DNA from: Phenylobacterium deserti
GTDB taxonomy: Bacteria > Pseudomonadota > Alphaproteobacteria > Caulobacterales > Caulobacteraceae
Length of the DNA stretch: 64,000 nt
NCBI RefSeq assembly: GCF_003254705.1
Contig: NZ_QFYR01000001.1
Coordinates: 62,001 to 126,000, forward strand
Reading direction: 5' to 3'
The stretch's first letter is position 1. Each line of letters opens with the position of its first letter. The notes beneath the pieces were generated by a model that saw only the letters and a program-made list of their open reading frames with translations, was not told the origin of the DNA and ran no database searches. The position numbers were made by a program, and so were the translations under genes. This document shows, piece after piece, positions 33,035 to 42,452 of the stretch.

Positions 33035-35428
33035 TCAGCGAGCAGGCGCCGGCGCTCCCACCAGGCCCACCACAGCCTGCAGCAGGTCGTCGGCGCTGTA
33101 AGGCTTGAGAAGCAGCACGCCGCCGAGCTCTTTCGCGTCGGGTGCGGCGGCATCGTCGCCTGTCGCCAGGATGATCTGCAGGGCGGGCATGCGCGCCCGT
33201 GCTTCGCGCGCCAGGGCGACGCCGGACACGTTCGGCAGCCCAACGTCCGTGAGCAGGATGTCCGCCCGGCAAGCGTCCAGCGCCTTGAGCGCCGACGGAG
33301 CGTCGGCTGCTTCCACCACCACGTGGCCAGCCTGAGTCAGCATGTCCGCCGTGCTGGAGCGGATCAGGTCATCGTCCTCCACCACCAAGATGGTTTGACC
33401 GGCCGGAGAAGGCGGGTGTGGCCAGCGCGGCGTGCCCTTCTCGGCCCGTTGCTGTTCAGCCACGCGCTGTTGGGCAGCGTTGCCGAGCACGTGGCGCACC
33501 TTCCGGGCGAGCTGTTCGCGGCTGTACGGCTTTCCAAGGAGCTCGACGCCCGGGTCCAACCGCCCGCCATGTACGATAGCGTTTTCGGTGTAGCCGGAGG
33601 TGAAAAGCACTGCGAGCTGCGGCAGCCGTTCCTTGGCTCTTCGCGCAAGCTCCGGGCTGCGCAGGGGACCCGGCATGACCACATCGGTGAACAGTAGATC
33701 GATGGGCAGGCCGCTTTCAACGACGCCCATGGCGCTCGCGGCGTCCCTGGCCTTGAACACGCGGTAGCCGAGCTCGGTAAGGAGCGCCACGGCGGCCTCC
33801 CGAACGTCTTCGTCGTCCTCCACGACGAGGACAGTCTCGTCGCCGCCCCGGACCGGTCCGTCGGCTTCGGCCGTGACGACGTCCTCCGCCTCCATCACGC
33901 GCGGCAGGTAGATCTTCACGGTCGTCCCCTGACCGACCTCGCTGTAGATCTTGATGTGGCCGCCGGACTGCTTGACCAGGCCGTAGACCATGGACAGGCC
34001 CAGTCCGGTCCCCTTCCCTTCGGGCTTCGTGCTGAAGAACGGGTCGAAGACCTTGTCCAGGATCTCAGCTGGCATGCCGTGGCCGGTGTCGGTGACCGCC
34101 AGCAGGACGTATTGGCCGGGCTTCACGTCGTCATGCTGCCGCGCATAGACGTCGTCCAGCAGGGCGTTGCCCGCCTCGATGGTGAGCTTGCCATGCCCGT
34201 TCATCGCGTCACGGGCGTTGATGGCGAGGTTCAGCAGCGCGTTCTCGATCTGGCCCGGGTCCACCATCGTGTTCCAAAGGCCGCCGGAGATGACCGTCTC
34301 CACCTCGATCTCGGAGCCGAGGGTGCGGCGAAGCATGTCGTCCATGCCCTTGATGAAGCGGCCGATGCTGACGACCTTCGGCTCCAGCGGCTGCCGCCGA
34401 CCGAACGCCAGCAGTTGCTGCGCAAGCTTGGCGCCGCGCGCCACACCGGCGAGGGCGTTCTGCACCCGTGTCTCGGCCCGAGGATTGCCCGCAATGTCGC
34501 GCGACAGCAGCTGAAGGTTGCCGGCGATGACCTGGAGCAGATTGTTGAAGTCGTGCGCCACGCCCCCGGTCAGCTGGCCCAGCGCATCCATCTTCTGGGA
34601 GCGCACCAGAGCCGCCTGCGCTTCCTGAAGCTGACGCTCCGCCTCTTTTCGCTCGGTTATGTCGCGAGTCACCTTGGCGAAACCGATCACCTCCCCCGCG
34701 TCGTCGCGGATGGCGTCGATCACCACATGAGCCCAGAAGGTGCTGCCGTCCTTGCGCACGCGCAGCCCTTCGGCTTCCCAGTGGCCCTCACGCAGCGCCG
34801 TCGCCAAGCCCCGAGTCGGCGTGCCGATCTCGCGCTCGCGCTCGGTGTAGAAGCGGCTGAAGTGATGGCCGATGATCTCGTCGGGCGTGTAGCCCTTGAT
34901 GCGCTGAGCGCCGGCGTTCCAGCTCGCCACCTTGCCTTCGCGATCCAGCATGTAGATCGCGTAGTCGTTGACCCCCTGCACGAGCAGGCGGAACTGCTCT
35001 TGCGTTCGCCGCAGGGCCTCCTCGGACTGGCGACGCTCCGTCAGGTCGCGAGTTATCTTGGCGAAACCGACGAGCTCGCCCGTAGGCGATCGGATCGGAT
35101 CGATGACGACGTGAGCCCAGAACCGGCTGCCATCCTTGCGCAGGCGCCAGCCTTCGCGCTCAAATCGCCCCTCCTTTTCAGCGAGCTCCAGAGCGAGCGC
35201 CGGCACGCCTGCCGCGCGTTCCTCCTCGGTGTAGAACCTTGAGAAGTGCTCCCCGATGATCTCGCCGGCGTCGTAACCCTTGAAGCGCGCAGCGCCGGGG
35301 TTCCAGCTCGAGACCCGACCCTGCCGATCCAGCATGTAGATTGCGTAGTCGGTGATTGCGTCGATGAGCATGCGATAGCGCGCATCCTCAGTGAGAGACG
35401 CCAGGAAGCCTTCTTCTTCGGTCTGCAT
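33035..35428 (-). CDS. PAS-PAS hybrid histidine kinase with two receivers
   Basis: A 797-residue soluble kinase. Two near-identical PAS domains share ITDYAIYMLDRQGRVSSWN / VNDYAIYMLDREGKVASWN and HFSRFYTE. Then come HisKA with His292 in GGVAHDFNNLLQVIAGN, an HATPase domain (NLAINARDAMNG; GKGTGLGLSMVYG), and two receivers (Asp in FTDVVMPG with Lys in LGKPYS; Asp in LTDVGLPN with Lys in LLKPYS). The ATG at 35428 (MQTEEEG) is preferred to a TTG 16 codons upstream. No output domain is present, so a separate partner must carry the signal on. Confidence 0.9.
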   Translation of the reverse strand: MQTEEEGFLASLTEDARYRMLIDAITDYAIYMLDRQGRVSSWNPGAARFKGYDAGEIIGEHFSRFYTEEERAAGVPALALELAEKEGRFEREGWRLRKDGSRFWAHVVIDPIRSPTGELVGFAKITRDLTERRQSEEALRRTQEQFRLLVQGVNDYAIYMLDREGKVASWNAGAQRIKGYTPDEIIGHHFSRFYTEREREIGTPTRGLATALREGHWEAEGLRVRKDGSTFWAHVVIDAIRDDAGEVIGFAKVTRDITERKEAERQLQEAQAALVRSQKMDALGQLTGGVAHDFNNLLQVIAGNLQLLSRDIAGNPRAETRVQNALAGVARGAKLAQQLLAFGRRQPLEPKVVSIGRFIKGMDDMLRRTLGSEIEVETVISGGLWNTMVDPGQIENALLNLAINARDAMNGHGKLTIEAGNALLDDVYARQHDDVKPGQYVLLAVTDTGHGMPAEILDKVFDPFFSTKPEGKGTGLGLSMVYGLVKQSGGHIKIYSEVGQGTTVKIYLPRVMEAEDVVTAEADGPVRGGDETVLVVEDDEDVREAAVALLTELGYRVFKARDAASAMGVVESGLPIDLLFTDVVMPGPLRSPELARRAKERLPQLAVLFTSGYTENAIVHGGRLDPGVELLGKPYSREQLARKVRHVLGNAAQQRVAEQQRAEKGTPRWPHPPSPAGQTILVVEDDDLIRSSTADMLTQAGHVVVEAADAPSALKALDACRADILLTDVGLPNVSGVALAREARARMPALQIILATGDDAAAPDAKELGGVLLLKPYSADDLLQAVVGLVGAPAPAR

Positions 35429-35905
35429 CGAGCTCTTGAGGTTGGGCGTTCGCCGATAAGCGAGCGCCACGCGCAACTGTTAGCTTGCTATTTGGCGCAT
35501 TTCGCAGATCGAGCAAGCGGCAATGCAGAAAAACGAGCGCCAGCATCAGGCGTCGTTCAGATCATTCCGCATTTCAGGTGAAATAATAAACGAGGTAAAC
35601 CCCGGCATACCGGATCGGAACATAGATGATCGTCTCCGCCACTAAGGGTTTCATCCTCGAGTGGACACGCGAGATGCGGCCAAGCCGACATGGAGCTTCG
35701 CCAGATGCTCGTCCGGATGCTTTCACCCTCTTCGGATCTGCTCGCGTGATTGGAACTGCAGCCTCTCTGCAAGTGTGTGCTCTCGCCTGTCGAACCAGGC
35801 GACGGTGGCCGCACGTCGCGCTCGACGCGGAAGCTCGACCGCCGCGAGTTGTGGACTCTGATTGTCACCCGTGGGAGTGGAGGTGGTGGAACTTGGAGGC
35901 GTCGC
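35429..35905. other. Intergenic stretch between a hybrid kinase and a small lipoprotein gene
   Basis: This 477-base region holds AT-rich DNA around 35500-35630, including TTCAGGTGAAATAATAAACG, that probably contains the promoter of the leftward kinase. Reading frames here are short and lack ribosome sites, and I find no terminator or RNA gene. The rightmost part carries GGAGG at 35895-35899 for the lipoprotein start. Confidence 0.4.
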
Positions 35906-36232
35906 TTGAAAAGTCGCGTGTACGCAGCCGCTGCCGCCACCGCGCTCCTTGGCGGCTGCTCCGTCACGACTTCGAGCACGCAGGCGGAGCTGACAGTGAG
36001 TGGCGCCGCCCCGGCCGTAAGCGCCTTCGTCGCGGACCATGCCAGCCGGCATCGTACAGTCCGAAGCTTCGGCTCGGGCGCAGCCGGTAAGGCCACAGCG
36101 ACGATCAAGCTGCCGAGCTCCGTCAAAGCGAAAGAGGTGACAGCGCTGATGGAGCGCGCCATTCGCGCTGACCTCAGCGTCACCTACAAGGGGCCGTCTC
36201 GCAGCGCCGACCTGGCGCTCAATCTGACCTGA
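35906..36232 (+). CDS. Small lipoprotein starting at TTG
   Basis: A 108-residue protein. Taking the TTG at 35906, which has GGAGG six bases upstream, gives MKSRVYAAAAATALLGGC, a textbook lipoprotein signal with an LGGC lipobox at residue 18. The mature part (about 90 residues; PAVSAFVADHASRH, VKAKEVTALMERAIRADLSV) looks like a compact alpha-beta domain that I do not recognise. Longer starts would bury the signal peptide inside the protein and are rejected. Confidence 0.65.
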   Translation: MKSRVYAAAAATALLGGCSVTTSSTQAELTVSGAAPAVSAFVADHASRHRTVRSFGSGAAGKATATIKLPSSVKAKEVTALMERAIRADLSVTYKGPSRSADLALNLT

Positions 36233-36321
36233 CCATCACGTTGCCGAAGCTGACTGGCTCACGATAAGCCGTGGATGTTTGGGTCAGCCAGAAGGGCGGC
36301 TGGCCGACCGAGCCGGACTCC

Positions 36322-36867
36322 ATGACCCAAGATTGCGCAAACGTTCGCGTCAGGCCGTTGCAAGCTGCCGACTTGCCGGCCGCTCTCGAGATTCAAGCTG
36401 CGATCTACCCAACGTTCCTGCTCGAAGACGAGCCGGCGTTCGCCAGCCGGCTTGACGTGGCCGCGCCCTACTGCCTGGCGGCGACACGGGACGGCGCCCT
36501 GGTCGGCTATCTGCTCGCCCATGGATGGCCGAGCGAGGCTCCGCCTCCGGTCGGCACGGTGCTCGCGCGGGAGGCGCCGAGCGAGATCCTGTTCATCCAT
36601 GACCTTGCCATCTCGACGCCTGAGCGAGGGCTCGGCCTCGGTCGCATCCTTATCTCGCGCGCTTTCGACCTTGCAGCTCGCGACGGGCTGGCCGTCGCCG
36701 AACTGATCGCCGTGGAGGGCGCCGCGCCTTACTGGCGACGACTGGGGTTCGCAGATTCCATCGCGCCGCCTCACCTCGCGGCAAAGGTCGCAGGCTACGG
36801 GCCGCAGGCGCGCTGGATGACCCGGCGCATTGCGCTTCCAGCTGACGAAAGCCGCGCCGATGCCTGA
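36322..36867 (+). CDS. GNAT family N-acetyltransferase
   Basis: A 181-residue acetyltransferase with GNAT features: VRVRPLQAADLPAALEIQ in the first strand and helix, FIHDLAISTPERGLGLGRILISRAFDLA containing the acetyl-CoA-binding R-x-x-G-x-G/A-like loop (RGLGLGR), and PYWRRLGFADS near the end. The acceptor is unknown. The ATG at 36322 is favoured over a GTG 17 codons upstream. Confidence 0.85.
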   Translation: MTQDCANVRVRPLQAADLPAALEIQAAIYPTFLLEDEPAFASRLDVAAPYCLAATRDGALVGYLLAHGWPSEAPPPVGTVLAREAPSEILFIHDLAISTPERGLGLGRILISRAFDLAARDGLAVAELIAVEGAAPYWRRLGFADSIAPPHLAAKVAGYGPQARWMTRRIALPADESRADA

Positions 36868-36894
36868 CCGACAAACATCTGCCGGAGCGGCAGC

Positions 36895-37788
36895 TCAGCT
36901 TTCCAGATAGCGCGCCAGCTCGCTGGGGTCGCCCTGCGGGAAGGCTTCCTTGAGATGGTCCAGGAAAGCGGACACCCGCGCACTGAGCAGCCGCTTGGAA
37001 GGATAGAGCGCCCACAGCGCGATCTCAGCCCCCTCGACATCGCCCCAATGGACGAGGCGGCCGCTGCCGAGGTCACGGCTGACCAGCGACACGGGGAGCC
37101 GCGCAGCGCCGACGCCCGCGAGGACCGCGTCTCGCACCATGATCAACGACGAAAACTGCAGGACAGGCTCGACAGCGATCGATGCGGGCCCCTGCGGACT
37201 CCTTACGGCCCAAGCGGGCGCCTGCTCGGCCGCCGTTCGCACCACCGCAGGAACGACTTGGCCGTTGGACGGCCGGGCTACAGACGGGCTCGCCACCACC
37301 ACTAGACGGTCCCGGAGGAAGACCCGCCCCACCAGGGTCTCGTCGCGACTGGGATTCACCCGGATCACCAGGTCGTAACCCTCCTCCACAGGATCCACGG
37401 GCCGATCGTCCGTCGTGACCTCCAGGCGCACAGCGGGGAATTTCAAGGCGAAGTCGGCTGCGAGCTTCCCCATGGCGGTCTGGGAGAACAGCAGCGGCGC
37501 GCTGATCCGTAATCGCCCCCGCGGCCGCTCTCCCCCGGAGGCGATTGCGGCCGCCGCCTCTTCGAGTTCGATCAGCAGAGCTCCCGTGCGCTCGAACAGC
37601 GCCCGCCCCTCCTCCGTCAACTTCAGATCCCGGCCGCCGCGCTCGAACAGACGAAGATCAAGACTCGCCTCCAGCTCGGCGACGCGCCGCGAAAGCGTCG
37701 CTTTCGGTCGCCCGGCCGCGCGCGCAGCTCGTCCGAACCCACCGTAACGAGCCACGAGGTTGAAATCTGCAAGAGCGAGCAGGTCCAT
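36895..37788 (-). CDS. LysR-family transcriptional regulator
   Basis: A 297-residue LysR regulator with an N-terminal helix-turn-helix (FNLVARYGGFGRAARAAGRPKATLSRRVAELEASLDLRLFER) and a periplasmic-binding-like effector domain from about residue 90. The ATG at 37788 (MDLLALADF) gives the usual family start and leaves a 104-base divergent gap; a GTG at 37836 would extend it by 16 residues over a possible operator. It is divergent from an NmrA-type gene, the classical arrangement for LysR regulation of the neighbour. Confidence 0.88.
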   Translation of the reverse strand: MDLLALADFNLVARYGGFGRAARAAGRPKATLSRRVAELEASLDLRLFERGGRDLKLTEEGRALFERTGALLIELEEAAAAIASGGERPRGRLRISAPLLFSQTAMGKLAADFALKFPAVRLEVTTDDRPVDPVEEGYDLVIRVNPSRDETLVGRVFLRDRLVVVASPSVARPSNGQVVPAVVRTAAEQAPAWAVRSPQGPASIAVEPVLQFSSLIMVRDAVLAGVGAARLPVSLVSRDLGSGRLVHWGDVEGAEIALWALYPSKRLLSARVSAFLDHLKEAFPQGDPSELARYLES

Positions 37789-37802
37789 CTGTTCCACCAG
37801 CG

Positions 37803-37828
37803 AGACGGTCTGTCCATTTATGCCGTCT
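37803..37828. promoter_or_regulatory. Inverted repeat AGACGG-N14-CCGTCT in the LysR/NmrA divergent gap
   Basis: A perfect 6-bp inverted repeat with an AT-rich 14-base spacer lies between the LysR start at 37788 and the NmrA-type start at 37893. It is a reasonable LysR-binding site that would control both genes. Confidence 0.35.
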
Positions 37829-37892
37829 TCTGGCACGCCTGTGGATCAGCCATTTCTCCGGATGTCTTCTGACCTTCACCGGAGTGAATTCC

Positions 37893-38771
37893 ATGACCAT
37901 CCTCGTCACCGGCGCCACCGGCCGCGTTGGCCGCCACGTCGTCCAGCAACTCGTCGCACGCGGCGCCCAGGTCCGCGTCCTCGTCCGTGATCCTGCCAAG
38001 GCCGAATTTCCAGCCACCGTCGAAGTATTCAAGGGCGACCTGCTCGACATCGAGGCCCTGCGCACCGCCTTCACCGGCGTCAGCAGCTTGTTCCTGCTCA
38101 ACGCTGTCTCGGGTGATGAATTCACCCAGGCGCTGGTCACCCTGAACATCGCCCGCGAAATGGGCGTCGACCGGGTCGTCTACCTGTCTGTGATCCACGC
38201 CGAGCGGTTCGTGAACGTGCCGCACTTCGCCGTCAAATCAGGCGCCGAGCGGATGCTGCAGCAGATGGACTTCAGCGCCACCATCCTGCGCCCCGCCTAC
38301 TTCATCGACAATGAGCTGATGATCAAAGACGTCATCCTGAACTACGGGCTCTACCCCATGCCGATTGGCGGCAAGGGCGTGGCCATGGTGGACGCGCGCG
38401 ACATCGCCGAAGTCGCGGCGATCGAGCTGATCCGTCGCGACCAAGCGCCTGGCAAGCTGCCGGTCGAGACCATCAACCTGGTGGGTCCCGACACGCTCAC
38501 CGGTTCGGATCTGGCCACTATCTGGACAGAGGTGCTCGGGCGGACGGTCACTTACGGCGGCGATGATCCGAGCGGTTTCGAGCAAAACTCGGCGAACTTC
38601 ATGCCCAAGTGGATGGCCTACGAGATGCGACTGATGGCCGAGCGCTGGGTGAGCGACGGCATGGTTCCTGAGGTGGGCGACGTGGACCGCCTGACCACGC
38701 TCCTGGGGCGTCCGCTGCACACCTACCGGGACTTCGCAGTCCAGCTCGCCGCTGACGCCAAGACGGCGTGA
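37893..38771 (+). CDS. NmrA-family NAD(P)-binding oxidoreductase-like protein
   Basis: A 292-residue atypical short-chain dehydrogenase. The dinucleotide motif is VTGATGRVGRHVV at about residues 4-16, followed by RVLVRDPAK and a mid-protein YLSVIHAERF-VPHFAVKSGAERML, where the Lys stands near the usual YxxxK position but the Tyr is replaced, as in NmrA-like redox sensors. GGAG precedes the ATG at 37893. It is divergent from a LysR regulator and followed by a DUF1857 gene in the same direction. Confidence 0.85.
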   Translation: MTILVTGATGRVGRHVVQQLVARGAQVRVLVRDPAKAEFPATVEVFKGDLLDIEALRTAFTGVSSLFLLNAVSGDEFTQALVTLNIAREMGVDRVVYLSVIHAERFVNVPHFAVKSGAERMLQQMDFSATILRPAYFIDNELMIKDVILNYGLYPMPIGGKGVAMVDARDIAEVAAIELIRRDQAPGKLPVETINLVGPDTLTGSDLATIWTEVLGRTVTYGGDDPSGFEQNSANFMPKWMAYEMRLMAERWVSDGMVPEVGDVDRLTTLLGRPLHTYRDFAVQLAADAKTA

Positions 38772-38805
38772 GCGCCCCACCCGCCCTCAAACAAGGAGCA
38801 ACACC

Positions 38806-39279
38806 GTGATCTTTTCGACCGCCACCGTCCCGGTGAACCCGGAGGGCGAGCCGCCTCTGAGCCGCGACCAGGTGTGGGCCGGCCTGGAGCTGAAGGCGCG
38901 TGACGCCCGCCTCTTCCTGCCGCCGGGCGTCTGCACCCGCTGTGAAGTCGTGGAGGAAAGCGCCACCCACTTCGTGCGGGAAGCCACCATCGCCGGCGCG
39001 GACCTCAGCGAGATCATCACCCTCGAGCCGCAGAGCAAGGTGACGTTCTTCCAGGCTTCCGGCCCGCGAGAAGGGGCGATCATCAACGAGCTGTTCGACG
39101 ACGAGAGCGGCGCGCTTCAGCTTCGCTTCTACTGCTACCTCGGCCTGCGCGGCAAAGCGCCGGGCAGCGCCGAGGAACAGGCCGAGCAGACCCAGTTCGA
39201 CAGCGAGAACGGCTACAGGGCGGCCCTGCATTCGACGCTCAAGCGCACTCGCGAACTGGTCGCGCAGGGTCGGCTCTGA
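38806..39279 (+). CDS. DUF1857 / AtaL-like SRPBCC protein
   Basis: A 157-residue protein with the AtaL-like (DUF1857) pattern: VNPEGEPPLSRDQVWAGLELKARDARLFLPP at the start and EIITLEPQSKVTFFQ in the middle, a START-type hydrophobic-pocket fold. Function is unknown. A GTG start follows AAGGAGCA. It lies 34 bases after the NmrA-type gene and probably shares its transcript and LysR control. Confidence 0.82.
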   Translation: MIFSTATVPVNPEGEPPLSRDQVWAGLELKARDARLFLPPGVCTRCEVVEESATHFVREATIAGADLSEIITLEPQSKVTFFQASGPREGAIINELFDDESGALQLRFYCYLGLRGKAPGSAEEQAEQTQFDSENGYRAALHSTLKRTRELVAQGRL

Positions 39280-39325
39280 TCGCTCTCGAAAGGTCCGGTT
39301 GCAACCTGCCGCGTCGCCCGGGCGA

Positions 39326-40660
39326 TCAGCTCCGGGCGGCGCCTGGCGCTTCCGGCTCGTCGATCCGCCGGAAGAGCAGCTTGTCGATCTTGCGCTCGTC
39401 CATGTCGATGATCTCGATCTCGTAGCGGCCGATGCGCAGCTTCTCCCCTTCCTTGGGGAAGCGGCCCATGTGGTTCAGCACCAGACCTGCGGCCGTGTGG
39501 AACGAGCCCACCTCGAAGGTCTCGCCGAGCCGGTCGCCCAGCTCGACCGCATCGACCCGGCCGTCCACCAGGAAGGAGCCGTCGTCACGCAGAAGTATGG
39601 CCGCGGACGGCGCATCGTGGCTCTCCGGCAGGTCGCCGGCGATCATCTCCAGCAGATCGGTCGGGGTGATCACCCCTTCGAGCCCGCCGAACTCGTCGAT
39701 CACGAAAGCCATGTGCAGCTGGGACGACTTGAACTGCTCCAGCGCCATCAGCAGCGACGTGGTCTCCGGGATGTAGAGAGGGTCCTTGGCCATGGCCGTG
39801 AGGTCCAGCGGCAGGCCCGCCAGCAGCGCGTCGGCCACGTCGCGCTTGTGCACGACGCCGAGCGGGCTGTCGAAGTCCTCGCCCTTCGCCAGCACGAACC
39901 GCGAATAGGGACAGGCCATGACCTCGTTGCGGACCACGTCCTCGGGATCGTCCAGCGAGACCCAGAAGACGTCCTTGCGGGGCGTCATGGCCACCCGCAC
40001 GGGCCGATCGCCCAGGCGCATCACCTCGTGCATCATCGCCCGCTCCTGCGGCTCGATCACGCCAGCGCCGGTGCCTTCGGCCAGCACAGTCTCCACTTCC
40101 TCCTGCGTGACCGTGCTGCCGTCGCTGTCGCGGATCCGCAGCGCGCGCAGCACCCCGGCCGTCGAGAGGGTGAGCAGGGTCACGAAGGGCCCCATCAGGC
40201 GGGCCATGACCGAAAGCGGAAGCGCCACCGTCGAGGCGATCGCCTCGGGGTGGATCAACGCCAAGCGCTTGGGAACAAGCTCGCCTAGGATCAGCGAAAA
40301 ATAGGTGAGCAACACCACGACCACCGCCGTGGAGATGTTGTCGGAGTACGCAGCGATAGCGGGGAACTGGGTCTTGAGCAGGACGTCCAGCTCGCCCGCG
40401 ATCGTCGCCTGACCGTAGGCGCCGGCCAGGATGCCGATCAGGGTGATGCCGACCTGCACCGCCGACAAAAAGCGTGTGGGATCTTCCGAAAGCCGGAGGG
40501 CGGCGGCCGCACCCTTGTCGCCACGCTCGGCTTGGGTTTGCAGCTTGGCTTTCCGCGAGGACACCACGGCCAGCTCGGACATGGCGAACAGGCCGTTCAG
40601 AACCACCAGCAGGAGGACGACGGCCGAGGCGAGGAGGATCATGTTTCCGGGAACGATCAC
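39326..40660 (-). CDS. CNNM/HlyC-CorC family membrane protein with CBS pair
   Basis: A 444-residue protein: a DUF21 membrane domain with about four hydrophobic segments (residues 5-175), two CBS domains (about 200-335; VAMTPRKDVFWVSLDD and HMAFVIDEFGGLEGVITPTDLLEMI), and a C-terminal CorC/HlyC domain (DDGSFLVDGRVDAVELGDRL). Relatives take part in Mg or Co homeostasis and are often called hemolysins without good reason. GTG at 40660 starts the listed form; an ATG at 40642 is also possible. Confidence 0.9.
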   Translation of the reverse strand: MIVPGNMILLASAVVLLLVVLNGLFAMSELAVVSSRKAKLQTQAERGDKGAAAALRLSEDPTRFLSAVQVGITLIGILAGAYGQATIAGELDVLLKTQFPAIAAYSDNISTAVVVVLLTYFSLILGELVPKRLALIHPEAIASTVALPLSVMARLMGPFVTLLTLSTAGVLRALRIRDSDGSTVTQEEVETVLAEGTGAGVIEPQERAMMHEVMRLGDRPVRVAMTPRKDVFWVSLDDPEDVVRNEVMACPYSRFVLAKGEDFDSPLGVVHKRDVADALLAGLPLDLTAMAKDPLYIPETTSLLMALEQFKSSQLHMAFVIDEFGGLEGVITPTDLLEMIAGDLPESHDAPSAAILLRDDGSFLVDGRVDAVELGDRLGETFEVGSFHTAAGLVLNHMGRFPKEGEKLRIGRYEIEIIDMDERKIDKLLFRRIDEPEAPGAARS

Positions 40661-40850
40661 GGGCCACAGGTAGAGCCCGCCTCAGATTAAGGCTCCGCCG
40701 CCGTCATGGCGACCCCCAATGAGAACGGGCAACGAGACCAGATCTCGAGGCCCTTCCCCTGCGGACAGGTCCGGCCTAACCTCACCTCAATTCAAACGTC
40801 CGTTCGACAGCGTCGCCGGGCGATAAAGGTCGAATCGGGAGGAAGCGCGG

Positions 40851-42374
40851 ATGGCGATCCAGGGTTCTGACGCAGGCGGCGCAAGGACGGGCGATCTCCC
40901 GGCAGCGCGCTACACCGACGGTTACAAGCGGATGGTGCTGGGGCTGCTGCTGGCGGCCTACACCTTCAACTTCATCGATCGGACGATCATCGCCACGATC
41001 GGCCAGGCGATCAAAGTTGACCTGAAGATCGACGACACGCAGCTTGGCCTCCTTGGCGGCCTCTACTTCGCCCTGCTCTATACACTGCTAGGCATCCCCA
41101 TTGCGCGGCTGGCGGAGCGCTATTCGCGCGTGAACATCATCGCGGCCTCGATCGTCATCTGGTCGGGCTTCACGGCCCTTTGCGGAACGGCGACGTCCTT
41201 TGTGCAACTCGCACTCTACCGTTTCGGCGTTGGTGTCGGTGAGGCCGGTTGCTCGCCGCCCGCCCACTCGCTGATCAGCGACTACTTCGAGCCTAAGAAG
41301 CGGGCCTCGGCCCTTGCGGTCTATTCGTTTGGCATTCCGCTCGGCACCATGTTCGGCGCTGTCGTCGGGGGCTGGCTGGCCCAGAACTTCTCCTGGCGCG
41401 TGGCCTTCATGATCGTCGGCTTGCCCGGCATCCTGATTGCTATTCTGATCAAGCTCCTGATGAAGGAGCCGCCGCGCGGCCATTCCGACGCTCCTCGCAC
41501 TGCTGCGCCCGCGGCGGAGGCGCCAAGCGCGCCCGCCAGCAAGGGCCTGGCCGGCGAGTTCTCCGAGATCTGGGCGGTCACCAAGATCCTGTTTGGCAAA
41601 CCCGCCGTCCTTCACGTGGTTCTAGGCGTGACGCTGGCGTCCTTCGCCTCCTATGGCTCCGGGCACTTCACGCCGCCGCACTTCATCCGCAACTTCGGCA
41701 TCGGCCTCGCCCAGGTGGGCCTTGTCGTCGGGCTGATCAGCGGCGTTGCTGCGGGGCTCGGCACCCTCGGAGGCGGGTTCCTGTCCGACCGGCTGGCGCG
41801 CCGCTCGGTGCGCTGGTACGCGCTCACCCCCGCCATCGGCCTGGGACTGTCGGCGCCGCTTTACCTGATCGCCTTCAATCAGCAGAGCTGGCAGGCCACC
41901 GCCCTATGGCTGCTCGTGCCGGGCGTGCTGCACTACAGCTATCTGGCGCCGACCTTTGGCGTGATCCAGAACATGGTCGACGTGCGTCGCCGGGCGACGG
42001 CGACCGCGATCCTGTTCTTCTTCCTCAACTTGATCGGCCTGGGCGGGGGCCCGCCCTTCACCGGCTGGGTGATCGACCACATGGCGGCTTTCCACTGGTC
42101 CCACCCAGGCCAAGGCGCCTTCGCCGCGCTTGGGGGCCTGTTCAGCGCCGACCTCGCCAGCTTCAAGGCCGCGTGCCCGGGCGGCCTGGCTCCCGCTGGC
42201 GCAAGCGCGGAGGCGGCCGCCCTCTGCAAGACGGCAGTGGGCAGCGCGACTCGCCATGGCATCCTGGTCACCGTCTGCATCTATCTGTGGGCCGCTCTGC
42301 ACTACGCCCTGGCCAGCTTCGGCATTGTCCGCGAGCTGACGAGCGCCCGGGCCGCCCGCGGCGAAACCCTGTAG
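40851..42374 (+). CDS. MFS transporter, Spinster-type
   Basis: A 507-residue transporter with 12 likely membrane segments. The first helix LLLAAYTFNFIDRTIIATIGQAIK and the motif GIPIARLAERYSRVNIIAASIVIWS are characteristic of the Spinster-like MFS family, whose eukaryotic members move lysophospholipids or sphingosine phosphate; bacterial substrates are mostly unknown. The loop of about 60 residues after helix 6 is rich in Ala and Pro. GGGAGGA precedes the ATG and a terminator follows. Confidence 0.88.
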   Translation: MAIQGSDAGGARTGDLPAARYTDGYKRMVLGLLLAAYTFNFIDRTIIATIGQAIKVDLKIDDTQLGLLGGLYFALLYTLLGIPIARLAERYSRVNIIAASIVIWSGFTALCGTATSFVQLALYRFGVGVGEAGCSPPAHSLISDYFEPKKRASALAVYSFGIPLGTMFGAVVGGWLAQNFSWRVAFMIVGLPGILIAILIKLLMKEPPRGHSDAPRTAAPAAEAPSAPASKGLAGEFSEIWAVTKILFGKPAVLHVVLGVTLASFASYGSGHFTPPHFIRNFGIGLAQVGLVVGLISGVAAGLGTLGGGFLSDRLARRSVRWYALTPAIGLGLSAPLYLIAFNQQSWQATALWLLVPGVLHYSYLAPTFGVIQNMVDVRRRATATAILFFFLNLIGLGGGPPFTGWVIDHMAAFHWSHPGQGAFAALGGLFSADLASFKAACPGGLAPAGASAEAAALCKTAVGSATRHGILVTVCIYLWAALHYALASFGIVRELTSARAARGETL

Positions 42375-42383
42375 CGCAAAATT

Positions 42384-42417
42384 GTGGGGCGGCTGTCGGG
42401 GCCGCCCCACCTCTTTC
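42384..42417 (+). terminator. Intrinsic terminator of the Spinster-type MFS gene
   Basis: A perfect 10-bp stem (GTGGGGCGGC / GCCGCCCCAC) with loop TGTCGGG is followed by CTCTTTCG, starting 10 bases after the MFS stop codon. Confidence 0.75.
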
Positions 42418-42452
42418 GTCCTCTGAGCACGCTGCATCAGAGGAGCTCCTCC

